Below, one piece after another: positions 55,065 to 64,000 of a DNA stretch of 64,000 nucleotides. Both the position numbers and the translations under genes were made by a program. This stretch comes from Fibrivirga algicola (lineage in GTDB: Bacteria > Bacteroidota > Bacteroidia > Cytophagales > Spirosomataceae): contig NZ_WAEL01000001.1 of NCBI RefSeq assembly GCF_011742925.1, positions 682,001 to 746,000 of the forward strand, read 5' to 3'. The notes below the pieces were generated by a model. The model saw nothing but the letters and a program-made list of their open reading frames with translations, was not told the origin of the DNA and made no database searches. Positions within the stretch are counted from its first letter, which is position 1, and every line of letters starts with the position of its first letter.

Positions 55065-55116
55065 TTTGGTATTGCTGCTGACACCCTAACGTATCTGCGT
55101 CAGCAGCAATACCCAA
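55065..55116. terminator. Bidirectional terminator-like hairpin between convergent pafA-like and birA genes
   Basis: An 18-base-pair stem (55065-55082 with 55099-55116, one mismatch) around a 16-base loop. It lies just past both stop codons. Confidence 0.75.
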
Positions 55117-55128
55117 TTTCAAATTCAC

Positions 55129-55899
55129 TCAGTTCGTCAGGAAAGTGACTTCCTTGAAGGCGAAATAGCGAATTACCTCTTTTGTCATAATGCCAAGACG
55201 TCCGGTTGGGTCCAGGTCGACGATCGTCCCGGTAAAAAGGACCTCATCTGCCATGTATGTATGTGGCGTCTGATACCGGTATAAGTGTTGCAGGTACGTT
55301 GCCCGCAAGACATTTCGGTGGCCCGCCCGCAATTGAAGGTATCTTTTTTCGAGTTGTTCAGCCAACACCGTCAGTAGGCTTGGCAGGGTGTACCCATCTG
55401 CTATGGGCGACTCGAGCAACAGCGATGTAGCCGTGGGTACGTTGAAGCCAACCTGGTTCACGTTTAAACCGATCCCCACCACCGAATGACCCAACACATA
55501 GCCCTGAAGGGTATTCTCGATCAGGACACCCCCTAATTTTCGGTCTTCGACATAGACGTCATTGGGCCATTTTATCGTTAATCGTCTACCGGAAAGCAAC
55601 GGCGACAGCGTATCCTGAATGGCTAGTGAAACGGCCATGTTGAGCCAGAATTGTTCGGCGGCGCTTAGAAACGAGGGTGTCAGTATCAGCGAGAAGGTTA
55701 GGTTTTGGCCCGGCTGGGCTTCCCACTGATTCTCACGTTGCCCACGACCCTGCGTTTGTTGATCAGTCACTACAATGGTGCCCTCGGGCAGGTCTTCCTG
55801 GCTCAATAGCCGGGCTGCCTCATCGTTGGTGGACTGACAGCTTGGCAGATAAACGATTTTTTGCCCAACGAAGAGGGTTTTGGGATAAATTTTGTACAA
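55129..55899 (-). CDS. birA: Biotin--[acetyl-CoA carboxylase] ligase (no DNA-binding domain)
   Basis: A 256-residue biotin protein ligase. STNDEAARLL, VVTDQQTQGRGQRENQWEA (the biotinyl-AMP loop, with GRGQR in place of the usual GRGRR), KWPNDVYVEDRKLGGVLIEN and VVGIGLNVNQ are in family order; C-terminal domain with VDLDPTGRLGI closes the protein. The N-terminal winged helix of the E. coli repressor is absent, so it is a ligase only. It attaches biotin to the carboxyl carrier of acetyl-CoA carboxylase. Divergent from rsfS; this birA-rsfS-ftsH order is conserved in Bacteroidota. One exact CAGGTACGTTGCC word lies in it (55291-55303). Confidence 0.95.
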   Translation of the reverse strand: MYKIYPKTLFVGQKIVYLPSCQSTNDEAARLLSQEDLPEGTIVVTDQQTQGRGQRENQWEAQPGQNLTFSLILTPSFLSAAEQFWLNMAVSLAIQDTLSPLLSGRRLTIKWPNDVYVEDRKLGGVLIENTLQGYVLGHSVVGIGLNVNQVGFNVPTATSLLLESPIADGYTLPSLLTVLAEQLEKRYLQLRAGHRNVLRATYLQHLYRYQTPHTYMADEVLFTGTIVDLDPTGRLGIMTKEVIRYFAFKEVTFLTN

Positions 55900-56013
55900 T
55901 GATTGTTACGATTATAGATTAGTCAAATAACGTATGGTGCGTAGAAGCAGTGGCTTCCTTGACTTGGCGACGTACCCGCTACCTGTTTGCGCTCACAAGT
56001 TTACAAGCAAAGC

Positions 56014-56424
56014 ATGATTCAAAACGCTGTTTCAGCCAAACTAACTGAATTAACGACCGAACAACTCCGTGATCTGGTCGTAAAAGGAATGCAGGAGAAA
56101 AAAGCGCAGGACATCGTAGTGATGGATCTGCGTAATGTGAAAAATGCCATTACTGATTATTTCGTAATCTGTTCTGGTAGCTCCGACACCCAAATCGATG
56201 CCATTGCTGGCTCTATCGAAGAAGAAATATTGAAAATAAGCCGGGTGTTTCCAACGAACCGTGAAGGCAAAATGAACCGTGAGTGGATCCTGCTGGATTA
56301 CATGGACGTTGTTGTGCACGTGTTCAAGAAGGATCGCCGGGCGTTTTACGATCTCGAACAACTCTGGGGGGATGCCGAGATGACTTGGGTTGACAATGAA
56401 ACCGACGTGTTTGTGCAGCGTTAA
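56014..56424 (+). CDS. rsfS: Ribosome silencing factor RsfS
   Basis: A 136-residue protein starting at ATG 56014. The Iojap/RsfS fold is shown by DIVVMDLRNVKNAITDYFVI, CSGSSDTQIDAIAGSIEEE and the conserved REGKMNREWILLDYMDVVVHVF. RsfS binds L14 of the 50S subunit and blocks subunit joining when nutrients are scarce. It is followed 106 bases later by ftsH on the same strand, as in many Bacteroidota. Confidence 0.96.
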   Translation: MIQNAVSAKLTELTTEQLRDLVVKGMQEKKAQDIVVMDLRNVKNAITDYFVICSGSSDTQIDAIAGSIEEEILKISRVFPTNREGKMNREWILLDYMDVVVHVFKKDRRAFYDLEQLWGDAEMTWVDNETDVFVQR

Positions 56425-56530
56425 GCTGTTTCGCACTGGCTGGTTGTCTTCCTATTCACAGTACACTGGCAAAAACATTCACTATTGTACTGTGTTTCCC
56501 TATTAACCGATTTCTGTATAACCTGTCGAA

Positions 56531-58564
56531 ATGTCTGATAACAACAACAATAAAAATCCATTGCCCCGGTTGCCCCGAAAGCCGAATTTCCAGGGCTGGA
56601 TTGTGGTTCTGCTGATTGCCGCCATTCTGGGCATCGCATTCCTGAGTAAAAGCGCATCGGTACGTGCCACCTCGGCCCGGCAGTTTGAGCGTATGGCCCG
56701 TAACAATGACGTTCAGAAAGTAGTCGTGGTAAACGATAAATATGCTGAAGTAACGTTGACGCAGCAGGCCCTGCAAAAACCAGAGTACCGCAACATCAAC
56801 GGTGAAAAGCCCTACTTCGGTGGTGGCGCAGGCCCTCACTACCAATTTGAAGTACCCTCGGCCGAGTCGCTGAAGCGGGATTTGGAACGTATCGAAAAAG
56901 ATAAGCCCGATAACCAGCGAATCGATTACAACGTAGAAACGCGTACTGATTTCGCCAGCCAGCTGGCAACCTATGGTTTCTTTATCGCTATGATTCTGGC
57001 TATGTACTTCATTTTGGGGCGCATGTCGGGCGGTGGCGGTCCGGGTGGCCAGATCTTCAATATTGGTAAATCGAAAGCAGCGCTGTTCGATGCCGATAGC
57101 AAAGTGAAGATCACGTTTAACGACGTAGCGGGTCTGGACGAAGCAAAAGAAGAGATCAAAGAGATCGTTGATTATCTCAAGAACCCATCAAAGTTTACGA
57201 AGCTTGGCGCCAAGATTCCGAAAGGTGCTTTGTTAATCGGCCCTCCGGGCACGGGTAAAACCTTACTGGCGAAAGCTGTAGCGGGTGAGGCGGGTGTTCC
57301 GTTCTTCTCGCTGTCAGGTTCCGATTTCGTTGAAATGTTTGTGGGTGTAGGTGCTGCTCGGGTACGTGACCTTTTCAAGCAAGCCAAAGAAAAAGCGCCC
57401 TGTATCATCTTCATCGATGAGATCGATGCTGTGGGTCGTTCACGTGGCCGTGGCTCGATGCCAGGTGCTAATGACGAGCGCGAAAATACGCTGAACTCAC
57501 TGTTGGTAGAAATGGACGGTTTTGCTACCGACTCAGGTATCATTATTCTGGCCGCTACCAACCGTCCCGACGTACTAGACTCTGCTTTGCAACGCCCCGG
57601 TCGTTTTGACCGTCAAATCAGCATTGACAAGCCGGATATTATTGGTCGTGAAGCAATCTTCAAAGTTCACTTGAAGCCCATTAAGTTGTCGGCCGACGTT
57701 GAGCCGAAAGAATTGGCCGCTCAGACACCTGGTTTTGCGGGTGCTGAAATAGCCAACGTTTGTAACGAAGCCGCTCTGATTGCCGCCCGTCGTGATAAAG
57801 AGTCTGTTGACATGAGCGATTTTCAGGATGCGATGGACCGCGTAATTGGTGGTCTGGAGAAGAAGAACAAGCTTATTTCGCCCGAAGAAAAGGAGATCGT
57901 TGCCTATCATGAAGCTGGTCACGCCCTGGCTGGCTGGTTCCTCGAATTTGCAGATCCGCTGGTGAAGGTGTCGATCGTACCGCGTGGTGTGGCGGCATTG
58001 GGTTACGCCCAATACCTACCCCGTGAGCAGTATCTGTACCGCACGGAGCAACTTATGGACGAAATGTGCATGGCGTTAGGTGGTCGTGCTGCTGAAGACC
58101 TGGTTTTCGACAAGATTTCGACTGGCGCCTTGAGCGATCTGGAACGGATTACAAAGCTGGCCTACAGCATGGTGACCATGTACGGTATGAATGATAAGAT
58201 TGGTAACGTATCGTTCTACGATTCGAAACAGTCAGAGTATTCGTTCAACAAGCCCTATTCAGAAGAAACTGCCCGTCAGATCGACGAGGAAGTTCGGAAG
58301 ATCATCGAAGGCGCGTATGAGCGTACCAAAACAATGCTGACCGACCACCGCGAGGCGTTGGAAATCATTGCGCAGGAACTGCTCAAAAAAGAGATTCTGT
58401 ATCAGGATGACTTGGTTCGTCTGATCGGTAAGCGTCCATTTGAGCGTGACACCGTATATCAGGCCTACAAAAAGCGGGGAATTGCAGAAGAGGTTAAGGA
58501 AGAAATTGGCACCGAGTCGATTCCCGATGCTGTTAAGCCTCAAGAGACGTTGGAAGGTATCTGA
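56531..58564 (+). CDS. ftsH: ATP-dependent zinc metalloprotease FtsH
   Basis: A 677-residue membrane AAA+ protease. TM1 at about 22-38 and TM2 at about 148-164 flank a periplasmic domain; Walker A GPPGTGKT (237-244), Walker [10 protein letters not shown] (292-300), the second region of homology [18 protein letters not shown] and the zinc motif HEAGH (460-464) are all intact, and the third zinc ligand is in the segment with [10 protein letters not shown]. It degrades misfolded membrane proteins and selected soluble ones. N-terminus begins with an Asn-rich tail. It ends at a strong terminator and is convergent with rho. Confidence 0.98.
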   Translation: MSDNNNNKNPLPRLPRKPNFQGWIVVLLIAAILGIAFLSKSASVRATSARQFERMARNNDVQKVVVVNDKYAEVTLTQQALQKPEYRNINGEKPYFGGGAGPHYQFEVPSAESLKRDLERIEKDKPDNQRIDYNVETRTDFASQLATYGFFIAMILAMYFILGRMSGGGGPGGQIFNIGKSKAALFDADSKVKITFNDVAGLDEAKEEIKEIVDYLKNPSKFTKLGAKIPKGALLIGPPGTGKTLLAKAVAGEAGVPFFSLSGSDFVEMFVGVGAARVRDLFKQAKEKAPCIIFIDEIDAVGRSRGRGSMPGANDERENTLNSLLVEMDGFATDSGIIILAATNRPDVLDSALQRPGRFDRQISIDKPDIIGREAIFKVHLKPIKLSADVEPKELAAQTPGFAGAEIANVCNEAALIAARRDKESVDMSDFQDAMDRVIGGLEKKNKLISPEEKEIVAYHEAGHALAGWFLEFADPLVKVSIVPRGVAALGYAQYLPREQYLYRTEQLMDEMCMALGGRAAEDLVFDKISTGALSDLERITKLAYSMVTMYGMNDKIGNVSFYDSKQSEYSFNKPYSEETARQIDEEVRKIIEGAYERTKTMLTDHREALEIIAQELLKKEILYQDDLVRLIGKRPFERDTVYQAYKKRGIAEEVKEEIGTESIPDAVKPQETLEGI

Positions 58565-58583
58565 TAACGTACCTGGACACAGC

Positions 58584-58617
58584 AAAAAAGCCCAACCATC
58601 ACTGGTTGGGCTTTTTT
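58584..58617. terminator. Bidirectional terminator between ftsH and rho
   Basis: A perfect 15-base-pair stem (58584-58598 with 58603-58617), AAAAAAGCCCAACCA, tetraloop TCAC and T-run on either strand. An AACGTACCTG word is just before it at 58566-58575. Confidence 0.92.
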
Positions 58618-58680
58618 TGTGCTGGCTGTATAAAGCTTCGCGCTCCAACGTAAAGCTTTTTACGAATTATATCCGGTACG

Positions 58681-61056
58681 TTACCGGTTCATCGAGATCA
58701 AAAATTCTTCGTTGTTGCGGGTGCCACGCATCCGATCTAGGAGGAAGTCCATTGATTCAACGGGGTTCATGTCAGACATGTGCTTGCGCAGAATCCAGAC
58801 GCGTTGCAGCGTTTCACGGTCGAGCAGCAGATCTTCTTTCCGGGTGCCCGAGGCCATTACATCAACGGCAGGGTACACACGCTTATTGGCGAGGCGGCGG
58901 TCTAGCTGGAGTTCCATGTTACCTGTGCCTTTGAATTCTTCGAATATTACCTCATCCATCTTCGACCCCGTATCAATCAGGGCCGTAGCAATGATCGTCA
59001 GCGAACCGCCATGCTCTACGTTACGTGCCGCGCCGAAAAACCGCTTGGGCTTGTGCAAGGCGTTGGCATCGACACCACCCGACAGGATTTTGCCCGACGA
59101 TGGGACAACCGTGTTATAAGCACGTGCCAGACGCGTAATCGAGTCGAGAAGGATCACTACGTCGTGACCACATTCAACCATTCGCTTGGCTTTTTCAAGT
59201 ACCATGCTGGCCACTTTTACATGGCGGTCGGCCTGCTCATCGAAGGTCGACGAAATGACTTCGGCGTTTACGCTACGAGCCATATCCGTTACTTCTTCCG
59301 GACGTTCGTCGATCAGCAGAATCAGCAGGTATACTTCAGGGTGGTTTTTGGTGATGGCGTTGGCAATTTCTTTCAGCAGCACCGTCTTACCCGTTTTAGG
59401 TTGGGCCACAATCATGCCGCGCTGCCCTTTGCCTATAGGCGCAAACAGGTCGAGTACGCGGGTGGAGTATATCTCTGGCCGGGTGCTGAGTTTTAGCTGT
59501 TCTTCCGGGAAGAGAGGCGTAAGGTATTCGAAGGGAATACGGTCGCGAATTTCTTCGGTCGTTTTGCCGTTTACGGTCGTTACTTTCAGCAGGGCGAAGT
59601 ACTTCTCGCCTTCTTTCGGTGGGCGAATCGATCCGTTGATGGTATCGCCGGTTTTCAGGCCAAACAGCTTGATCTGCGACGGCGATACGTAAATGTCATC
59701 GGGGCTAGCGAGGTAATTGTAACCTGCCGATCGCATGAATCCGTAGCCACCATCCGACATGATTTCCAGAACGCCCTCGTTGTCGATGATACCGTCGAAC
59801 TCCCGAACGTGCTGGTTGTATTGACGACGAATACGGCTGGCATATTCGGCTTGCTCGCGGGTGGGTTGCGGCGACTGGGTACGTTGTCCGTCAGGCCCCG
59901 TGTTTTCACCATCTACTGGTTGCGCCTCTGAAGAAGCTTCCTGTTGGTCGGCCTGCTCGACAGGTACGTTGGCTAAGCTGGTTGCTTCTTCCGAAACAAC
60001 GGCGGGCGTTTGAAACTCTTCTTCCGTTTCCTGCTGGAAATTGGTTGCATTGTCGTCGCGAACGGTCGGTCGGCGATTCTGAACGGGCTGCTGGTAGGAG
60101 GGAACGGACTGATTCGGGTTCTGGCGGTTTGCATCACTTCGGTACGAATCGCGCAACTCGCGGCGGGTTTGCTGGCTACGGTTAGCGTCTTGATCGGGCC
60201 GACCGGGACGCTGCTGATTACTAAACCGATCATTGCGCTGCTGAGGCTGACCTGAGCGGCCGTTGTCGAAGCGCGACGAATCGGGTCTTGCTGAATCCGG
60301 GCGACCGTAGCTGTTATCGCGTGGGCGATCCGCCTGGTTGCGCCGTTCGTCCATCCGACGTGGCGACTCGTCTCTGCGGGGCATATCGCCTTGATCAGGG
60401 CGGCTCTGATCTGGGCGGTTTCTATTCAAGCCGTCGGGTCGGTTCTGGTCCGACCGACCCTGACGTGGGTTATCGGTTCGGTAGCCGTCTGGTTGGTTAC
60501 GGCGGTCATCTTGCCGGCCCTGGCGATTGTCATTCTGACGTGGACCGTCCATTCGCTGGCGTGGTTCGCGCCGGGTATCTGTCCCTTCTGCGGCTGCATC
60601 GCCCTGGGCAGTGGGTTCCTGCGGCGCCGGATCGGCAGCAACAACAGCTACTTCAGCCGACTGCTCGCGCGGGGTGGTTGCCGGAGCTACTTCTGGGGCT
60701 TCAGCCATTGCTGGCTCTGGAGACTCTACAGTCCGTCGGGCGCGTTGTGGCCGGGCTTTGGGTGTTGCTTCCACTGCGGCCTGTTCAGTAGCTACAGGAG
60801 TTGCTTCTACGATAGCAGAGGTGCCGTCGGTATCGGTCTGGGCTTTGCGGCCACGTGCTACTCGCTTGGGGGGCGTAGCTACATCCGACGATGTTAGTAC
60901 GGGCGATGTGTCGCCAGGTTGCCGCGATTGTTGATCCAAAATTTTATAAACAAGGTCTTTTTTAGGGTACTTGGTGGCGTCTGAGATGCCGAACTGATCG
61001 GCAAGGCCACGTAACTCCGTGAGGAGCTTGGACGTTAAGTCGTCAATAGTATACAT
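58681..61056 (-). CDS. rho: Transcription termination factor Rho with a 350-residue disordered insert
   Basis: A 791-residue Rho; E. coli Rho is 419. The N-terminal Rho_N helices (1-46, [20 protein letters not shown]) are followed by a low-complexity region (about 47-400), first Ala/Pro/Glu-rich, then Arg/Asn/Gln/Asp/Pro-rich (many RPD, RRD and QN runs). The cold-shock-like primary RNA-binding domain comes at 422-500 ([20 protein letters not shown]), then the ATPase with Walker A AQPKTGKT (551-558), [23 protein letters not shown] and the secondary-site segments [18 protein letters not shown]. It ends transcription at untranslated RNA. The insert resembles that of other Bacteroidota Rhos; in Bacteroides such a region drives condensate formation. 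Confidence 0.97.
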   Translation of the reverse strand: MYTIDDLTSKLLTELRGLADQFGISDATKYPKKDLVYKILDQQSRQPGDTSPVLTSSDVATPPKRVARGRKAQTDTDGTSAIVEATPVATEQAAVEATPKARPQRARRTVESPEPAMAEAPEVAPATTPREQSAEVAVVAADPAPQEPTAQGDAAAEGTDTRREPRQRMDGPRQNDNRQGRQDDRRNQPDGYRTDNPRQGRSDQNRPDGLNRNRPDQSRPDQGDMPRRDESPRRMDERRNQADRPRDNSYGRPDSARPDSSRFDNGRSGQPQQRNDRFSNQQRPGRPDQDANRSQQTRRELRDSYRSDANRQNPNQSVPSYQQPVQNRRPTVRDDNATNFQQETEEEFQTPAVVSEEATSLANVPVEQADQQEASSEAQPVDGENTGPDGQRTQSPQPTREQAEYASRIRRQYNQHVREFDGIIDNEGVLEIMSDGGYGFMRSAGYNYLASPDDIYVSPSQIKLFGLKTGDTINGSIRPPKEGEKYFALLKVTTVNGKTTEEIRDRIPFEYLTPLFPEEQLKLSTRPEIYSTRVLDLFAPIGKGQRGMIVAQPKTGKTVLLKEIANAITKNHPEVYLLILLIDERPEEVTDMARSVNAEVISSTFDEQADRHVKVASMVLEKAKRMVECGHDVVILLDSITRLARAYNTVVPSSGKILSGGVDANALHKPKRFFGAARNVEHGGSLTIIATALIDTGSKMDEVIFEEFKGTGNMELQLDRRLANKRVYPAVDVMASGTRKEDLLLDRETLQRVWILRKHMSDMNPVESMDFLLDRMRGTRNNEEFLISMNR

Positions 61057-61310
61057 AAGTAAGGGTTAGCGCAGACTGCTGTCGGGGAGCAAAGTGAGCA
61101 CGCACAGGAAGAATTGGGAAAGTGGCCGCTAAGACCAGCTAACAAATGATGTACGCTGAAGGATATACGACAGGAAATAGAGAAATAAACTGGTCTGGAT
61201 GACCGCGCCCAAAACGATGCTCAGGCGGTTAAATCTGCAACGAATATGTAGTGGCTTGCAGGCTATGAACAGGGTGAAGAATACAGCAACCCCTCTGACT
61301 CATAGGCACA

Positions 61311-61318
61311 CAAATATA
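61311..61318 (-). promoter_or_regulatory. Candidate -7 element of the rho promoter
   Basis: On the minus strand TATATTTG (complement of 61311-61318) matches TAnnTTTG exactly. A TTG at the usual spacing is not seen. It implies a leader of about 248 bases before rho, which would leave room for autoregulation. Confidence 0.4.
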
Positions 61319-61499
61319 AAACAATCCGTCAGATTAATTACGAAACAAGAAAAAAGTGAAAAGGTTTCCGCTTTTTCGGCCAACAGGTCGGGCAGGCGGA
61401 TTGGTTGACCCGTAGCAGATGACAGTGGATGGATGCCTACTGAATTCGGTGCGCTGGCTTATCCACTGGCGATGCTGGTAATTCTGCCGTGTATAAACA

Positions 61500-61526
61500 G
61501 GAAAAGCGCAGGTTATGAACCTACGC
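61500..61526 (-). terminator. Leftward terminator of the PorE-like gene
   Basis: On the minus strand GCGTAGGTT (complement of 61518-61526) pairs with AACCTGCGC (complement of 61506-61514) around CAT, followed by TTTTCC. The T-run is short. Confidence 0.55.
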
Positions 61527-61555
61527 CTTCCCAATTTACCTCACAACACAAGGGC

Positions 61556-63847
61556 TTACTTGACGGCCAGAATCTTGAATTCAGTCCGTCGGTTTTGTTG
61601 GTGTTCACTCTCGGCGCAGTCTACGCCGTCAGTACAACCATTCACAATTTCACTTTCGCCATATCCGCGGGCCGTTAACCGACCTGGGCTGATGCCCCGC
61701 GAGGCAATGTAATCCATGGCGGCACGGGCCCGGCTTTCAGACAGACGCATATTGTAGGCGTCGCCCGAACGCGCATCCGTGTGCGACCGGAGTTCAATTT
61801 TCATAGTTGGATACTCTTTCAGGATCGCTACTACATGATCAAGTTCGCGGGCCGCGTCGGGTCGGATAAAAAACTTGTTCAGATCGTAATAGATATTTTT
61901 GAGCTGGAATACGTCGCCTTCGCCGTAGAGACCCAGCGAATCGACAACGCCCGTTTGAGGCCGCTTGCCCTTGATGACCTTACTCGTAGTGCGTTTGGTT
62001 GCGTACCGATCTTTCTGGGCAGTGATGGTAAATGGCGCATTAGGTTTCACCGCAAACTCATAGCCACCGTCGGGCCCAGTTACCACCGATTTTTCCGATT
62101 TGTCTTTTTCGTTACGAAGCGTCACCATTACACCCTCGGCTGGCTTCTGGTTGACCTCCGTTTTTACAATACCCCGAATGATCGTGTTTTCACTCTTCTC
62201 CAGGTAGATCGATACATTCATCTGCGGTTTGTTCGACTGCGTCAGGGTCGAGAAGCGGATGCTGTTGGGCGCGTAGCCGTCCTTTACCGCTTTGAATTCG
62301 TACTCCGTATTGACATCGAGGCACAGATCTGTTTTGCCGTCAGTATTGGTCACTTTCAAATCCTGATTCGATCCATTCCGAACAATGCGTACATCGGCAG
62401 CGCTGATTGGGGCTCCGCTTTTGGCATCAAATACCAGGATGTTCAACTGCTTGCACGAGCGACGAAACGAATAAATATCATCGTCGCTGACGCCTTTACG
62501 GCGGTTGCTGCTGAAGTAGCCTGAGGTACGTGCTTTATCGGTTATCAGGCCAAAATCATCTTTCTCAGAGTTAATCGGGTACCCTACATTCTGCACGTCA
62601 CGGTAAGGAACACCGTCTTTCAATTCGGCATAGAATACGTCTAGGCCACCTAGCCCAGCATGTCCGTCGGAAGCAAAATACAGGTTGCCAGCTGAGTCAA
62701 CGTAGGGGAACATTTCATTTCCTTCCGTATTCAACTCTTTACCCATATTGACGGGTGTGCCCCATTCGCCGTTTCTGAACTCAACTACGTAGAGGTCGGT
62801 GCCACCATAGCCGCCTGGCATGTCAGAGACGAAATATAACCGCTGATCGTCGGGAGAAAACGCGGGATGACCTACTGAATATTCGCTGCTGTTGAAAGGC
62901 AGTTCGGTGACGTCGTGCCACTTGTTTCCCCGGAATACGGCCGAGTACAGTTTTAGCTTCCGAACACCTTCGCTGCTCTTCGCCGATTTTCCTTTGCTGC
63001 CGTTGTTGCGCGTGAACACGATGAAATTTTGATCCTGTGTAAACGTGACCGGCCCTTCGTGGTATTTCGTGTTCAGGGTGCGGCTAAACTTCTCCGACTT
63101 CGAAATAGGCTTGTTCTCCGCCTCTACTTCGATCGACTGATCAGCTGCCGGGCCACCACCACCAAGCACCGCCGTGGCAGCTGGTCGTACTACCGGATCA
63201 AAGCCCGGAATGCGTAGTTGGTTAGTGTCGGGAAAGGCGTATAGATCCAGAAAAGGTGTCTGGTTCCAGGAGAAAACCCGCTTGATAACCCCGCCCTCGT
63301 CGCGCGACGACACAAAGACCAGTCCTTTTTTGTAATACATCGGGCTAAAATCGGCCTGACGCGAGTTGATCGGTAGGTTCTGGATGCGATAGGATGACGA
63401 GTCGAGGTAAAAGCGACTGAGGTCCATATAGGTGATGGTACCGGTACGGCCACGCAGGTCATTGCTTTGCCGCTGGCCATACTGGCTATACATTTTCTGT
63501 GCTTCGCGGCTTTTTCCGTTTTGAGCCAGCGCCTGGGCATAATAGAGATAGACCTCGCTTTCCAGATCGGGGTAACTGGCAATCAGTTCGCCATATACAC
63601 GTTCTGCGTTGCGGGTGTCCTGCAACTTGCGGTAACTAAAACCAAGCTTGGTCATGGCTTCGCGGGCTTCGGCAGCATCGCCCGGCTTACCACGAAGGAA
63701 CTCTTCATAAAGGCGTACGGCCGATAGGTAGCTATAATTGTCGTACTGCTTATTCGCGGCCTTCAGTCGCCCGCTTTGCGCATGCAGCGTCAGCGACGTT
63801 ATCAGCAGCCCCGCTATCAATAGCAGAACCCGTGTTGATCGGTTCAT
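61556..63847 (-). CDS. PorE-like outer-membrane-associated protein (TPR, PD40 propeller, carboxypeptidase-like domain, OmpA)
   Basis: A 763-residue exported protein starting at the ATG complementary to 63845-63847; signal peptide ends in LHAQ (about 23 residues). TPR-like helices at about 25-125 (KLGFSYRKLQDTRNAERVYG), a WD40/PD40 beta propeller at about 160-490 (PAFSPDDQRLYFVSDMPGGY, NLYFASDGHAGLGGLDVFYA), a carboxypeptidase regulatory-like domain at about 500-610 and a C-terminal OmpA domain at about 650-763 (IELRSHTDARSGD, RAAMDYIASRGISPGRLTAR, NRRTEFKILAVK). The same order is found in PorE of the type IX secretion system of Porphyromonas, where it links the complex to peptidoglycan. No other secretion gene is nearby, so the role is likely but not certain. 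Confidence 0.88.
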   Translation of the reverse strand: MNRSTRVLLLIAGLLITSLTLHAQSGRLKAANKQYDNYSYLSAVRLYEEFLRGKPGDAAEAREAMTKLGFSYRKLQDTRNAERVYGELIASYPDLESEVYLYYAQALAQNGKSREAQKMYSQYGQRQSNDLRGRTGTITYMDLSRFYLDSSSYRIQNLPINSRQADFSPMYYKKGLVFVSSRDEGGVIKRVFSWNQTPFLDLYAFPDTNQLRIPGFDPVVRPAATAVLGGGGPAADQSIEVEAENKPISKSEKFSRTLNTKYHEGPVTFTQDQNFIVFTRNNGSKGKSAKSSEGVRKLKLYSAVFRGNKWHDVTELPFNSSEYSVGHPAFSPDDQRLYFVSDMPGGYGGTDLYVVEFRNGEWGTPVNMGKELNTEGNEMFPYVDSAGNLYFASDGHAGLGGLDVFYAELKDGVPYRDVQNVGYPINSEKDDFGLITDKARTSGYFSSNRRKGVSDDDIYSFRRSCKQLNILVFDAKSGAPISAADVRIVRNGSNQDLKVTNTDGKTDLCLDVNTEYEFKAVKDGYAPNSIRFSTLTQSNKPQMNVSIYLEKSENTIIRGIVKTEVNQKPAEGVMVTLRNEKDKSEKSVVTGPDGGYEFAVKPNAPFTITAQKDRYATKRTTSKVIKGKRPQTGVVDSLGLYGEGDVFQLKNIYYDLNKFFIRPDAARELDHVVAILKEYPTMKIELRSHTDARSGDAYNMRLSESRARAAMDYIASRGISPGRLTARGYGESEIVNGCTDGVDCAESEHQQNRRTEFKILAVK

Positions 63848-64000
63848 GAGGTAATCTGTTTTAACTATGGGTCTCCCCCCATTCACTTAACAAAATAAGT
63901 GCCAAAGTACATACAACGCACATTCCAGTAACCAACTTGATCTATCAGACTAAATGAGGCGGATCTATTTATTAATCGTTTTCAACCGGTGTTGGTTGAT
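63848..64000. other. Upstream region of the PorE-like gene, to the window edge
   Basis: The last 153 bases hold no visible gene. They must contain the leftward promoter of the PorE-like gene; I could not place a convincing TAnnTTTG element. Confidence 0.4.

Larger units (their letters stand above)
61057..61555. other. Long spacer between rho and the PorE-like gene
   Basis: About 500 bases without a convincing gene. It holds the leftward terminator of the PorE-like gene (61500-61526), a candidate rho promoter (61311-61318) and, from 61304 to 61057, a probable 248-base leader of rho. Between 61330 and 61500 I see no clear structure except an A-rich run near 61340-61360. Confidence 0.55.

Noticed and set aside
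60288-60897. Two overlapping ORFs opposite the Rho insert, one Gly/Arg-rich, one Cys/Gly-rich
   Set aside because: They follow from the repetitive low-complexity codons of the insert; no independent signal.
61781-62524. 247-codon ORF opposite the PorE-like gene
   Set aside because: The PD40 and carboxypeptidase-like domains on the minus strand account for the sequence; the plus-strand product has no recognisable domain.
2750-62530. Many GGTACG words inside genes as a mobile repeat
   Set aside because: Most copies in genes follow from frequent Gly-Thr codons (GGT ACG); only the extended 13-base word and the intergenic copies were kept as a finding.
1-64000. tRNA, rRNA or CRISPR features
   Set aside because: Reading the gaps between genes showed no cloverleaf with a CCA-end stem, no rRNA-like conserved blocks and no regularly spaced repeats.

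Overview
The window reads as chromosomal DNA of a Bacteroidota bacterium, most likely Cytophagales close to Spirosoma or Fibrella. The lineage call rests on paired SusC/SusD outer-membrane systems, lipoproteins with short lipoboxes, OmpA proteins with carboxypeptidase-type repeats, a Rho factor with a long disordered insert, short-form AMP nucleosidase, the birA / rsfS / ftsH neighbourhood, and promoters of the Bacteroidota type (TTG, about 19 bases, TAnnTTTG). The genus is inference. I found no rRNA, tRNA, CRISPR array, prophage or intact transposon.

Layout. 1-3.6 kb: an M13 metallopeptidase lipoprotein cut by the left edge, a metallo-beta-lactamase-fold hydrolase and a patatin-like lipase. 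3.8-14.3 kb: two SusC/SusD nutrient-uptake loci without any carbohydrate-active enzyme, the first with an extra lipoprotein. 14.5-21.5 kb: an OmpA protein, an endonuclease III homologue, a J-domain protein, a dicarboxylate/amino acid symporter and a malic enzyme-phosphotransacetylase fusion. 21.6-29.3 kb: an epimerase with an AraC regulator, a small exported protein, Pth, a PyrR homologue, Hsp20, a TPR protein, AMP nucleosidase and a lone HsdR-N-like protein. 29.4-31.3 kb: a dienoyl-CoA isomerase-like and a dienoyl-CoA reductase-like gene, which fit unsaturated fatty acid breakdown. 31.4-36.3 kb: LpxH, an unknown lipoprotein, a three-gene envelope module (tandem OmpA-fold protein plus two membrane-anchored helix-hairpin-helix paralogues) and a decayed thioredoxin-family gene. 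36.3-41.6 kb: a second endonuclease III homologue, a sirtuin, topoisomerase I and a small regulatory-like domain protein. 41.7-50.2 kb: a sodium/solute symporter preceded by an overlapping 39-residue membrane ORF, an SDR, an alpha/beta hydrolase, SelD and an Oar-like TonB receptor. 50.3-58.6 kb: a second patatin, a polyprenyl diphosphate synthase, a CrtW-like ketolase, a PafA-like phosphatase, BirA, RsfS and FtsH. 58.7-63.8 kb: Rho and a PorE-like OmpA protein.

Most of the window is housekeeping and envelope biology. The least explained items are the OmpA / double helix-hairpin-helix module at 33.4-35.6 kb, a dispersed 13-base word (CAGGTACGTTGCC) with four exact and several near copies, the 39-residue ORF coupled to the symporter, and several long hairpins between genes. 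Promoter, terminator and function calls come from reading the sequence only; no search or structure prediction was run.
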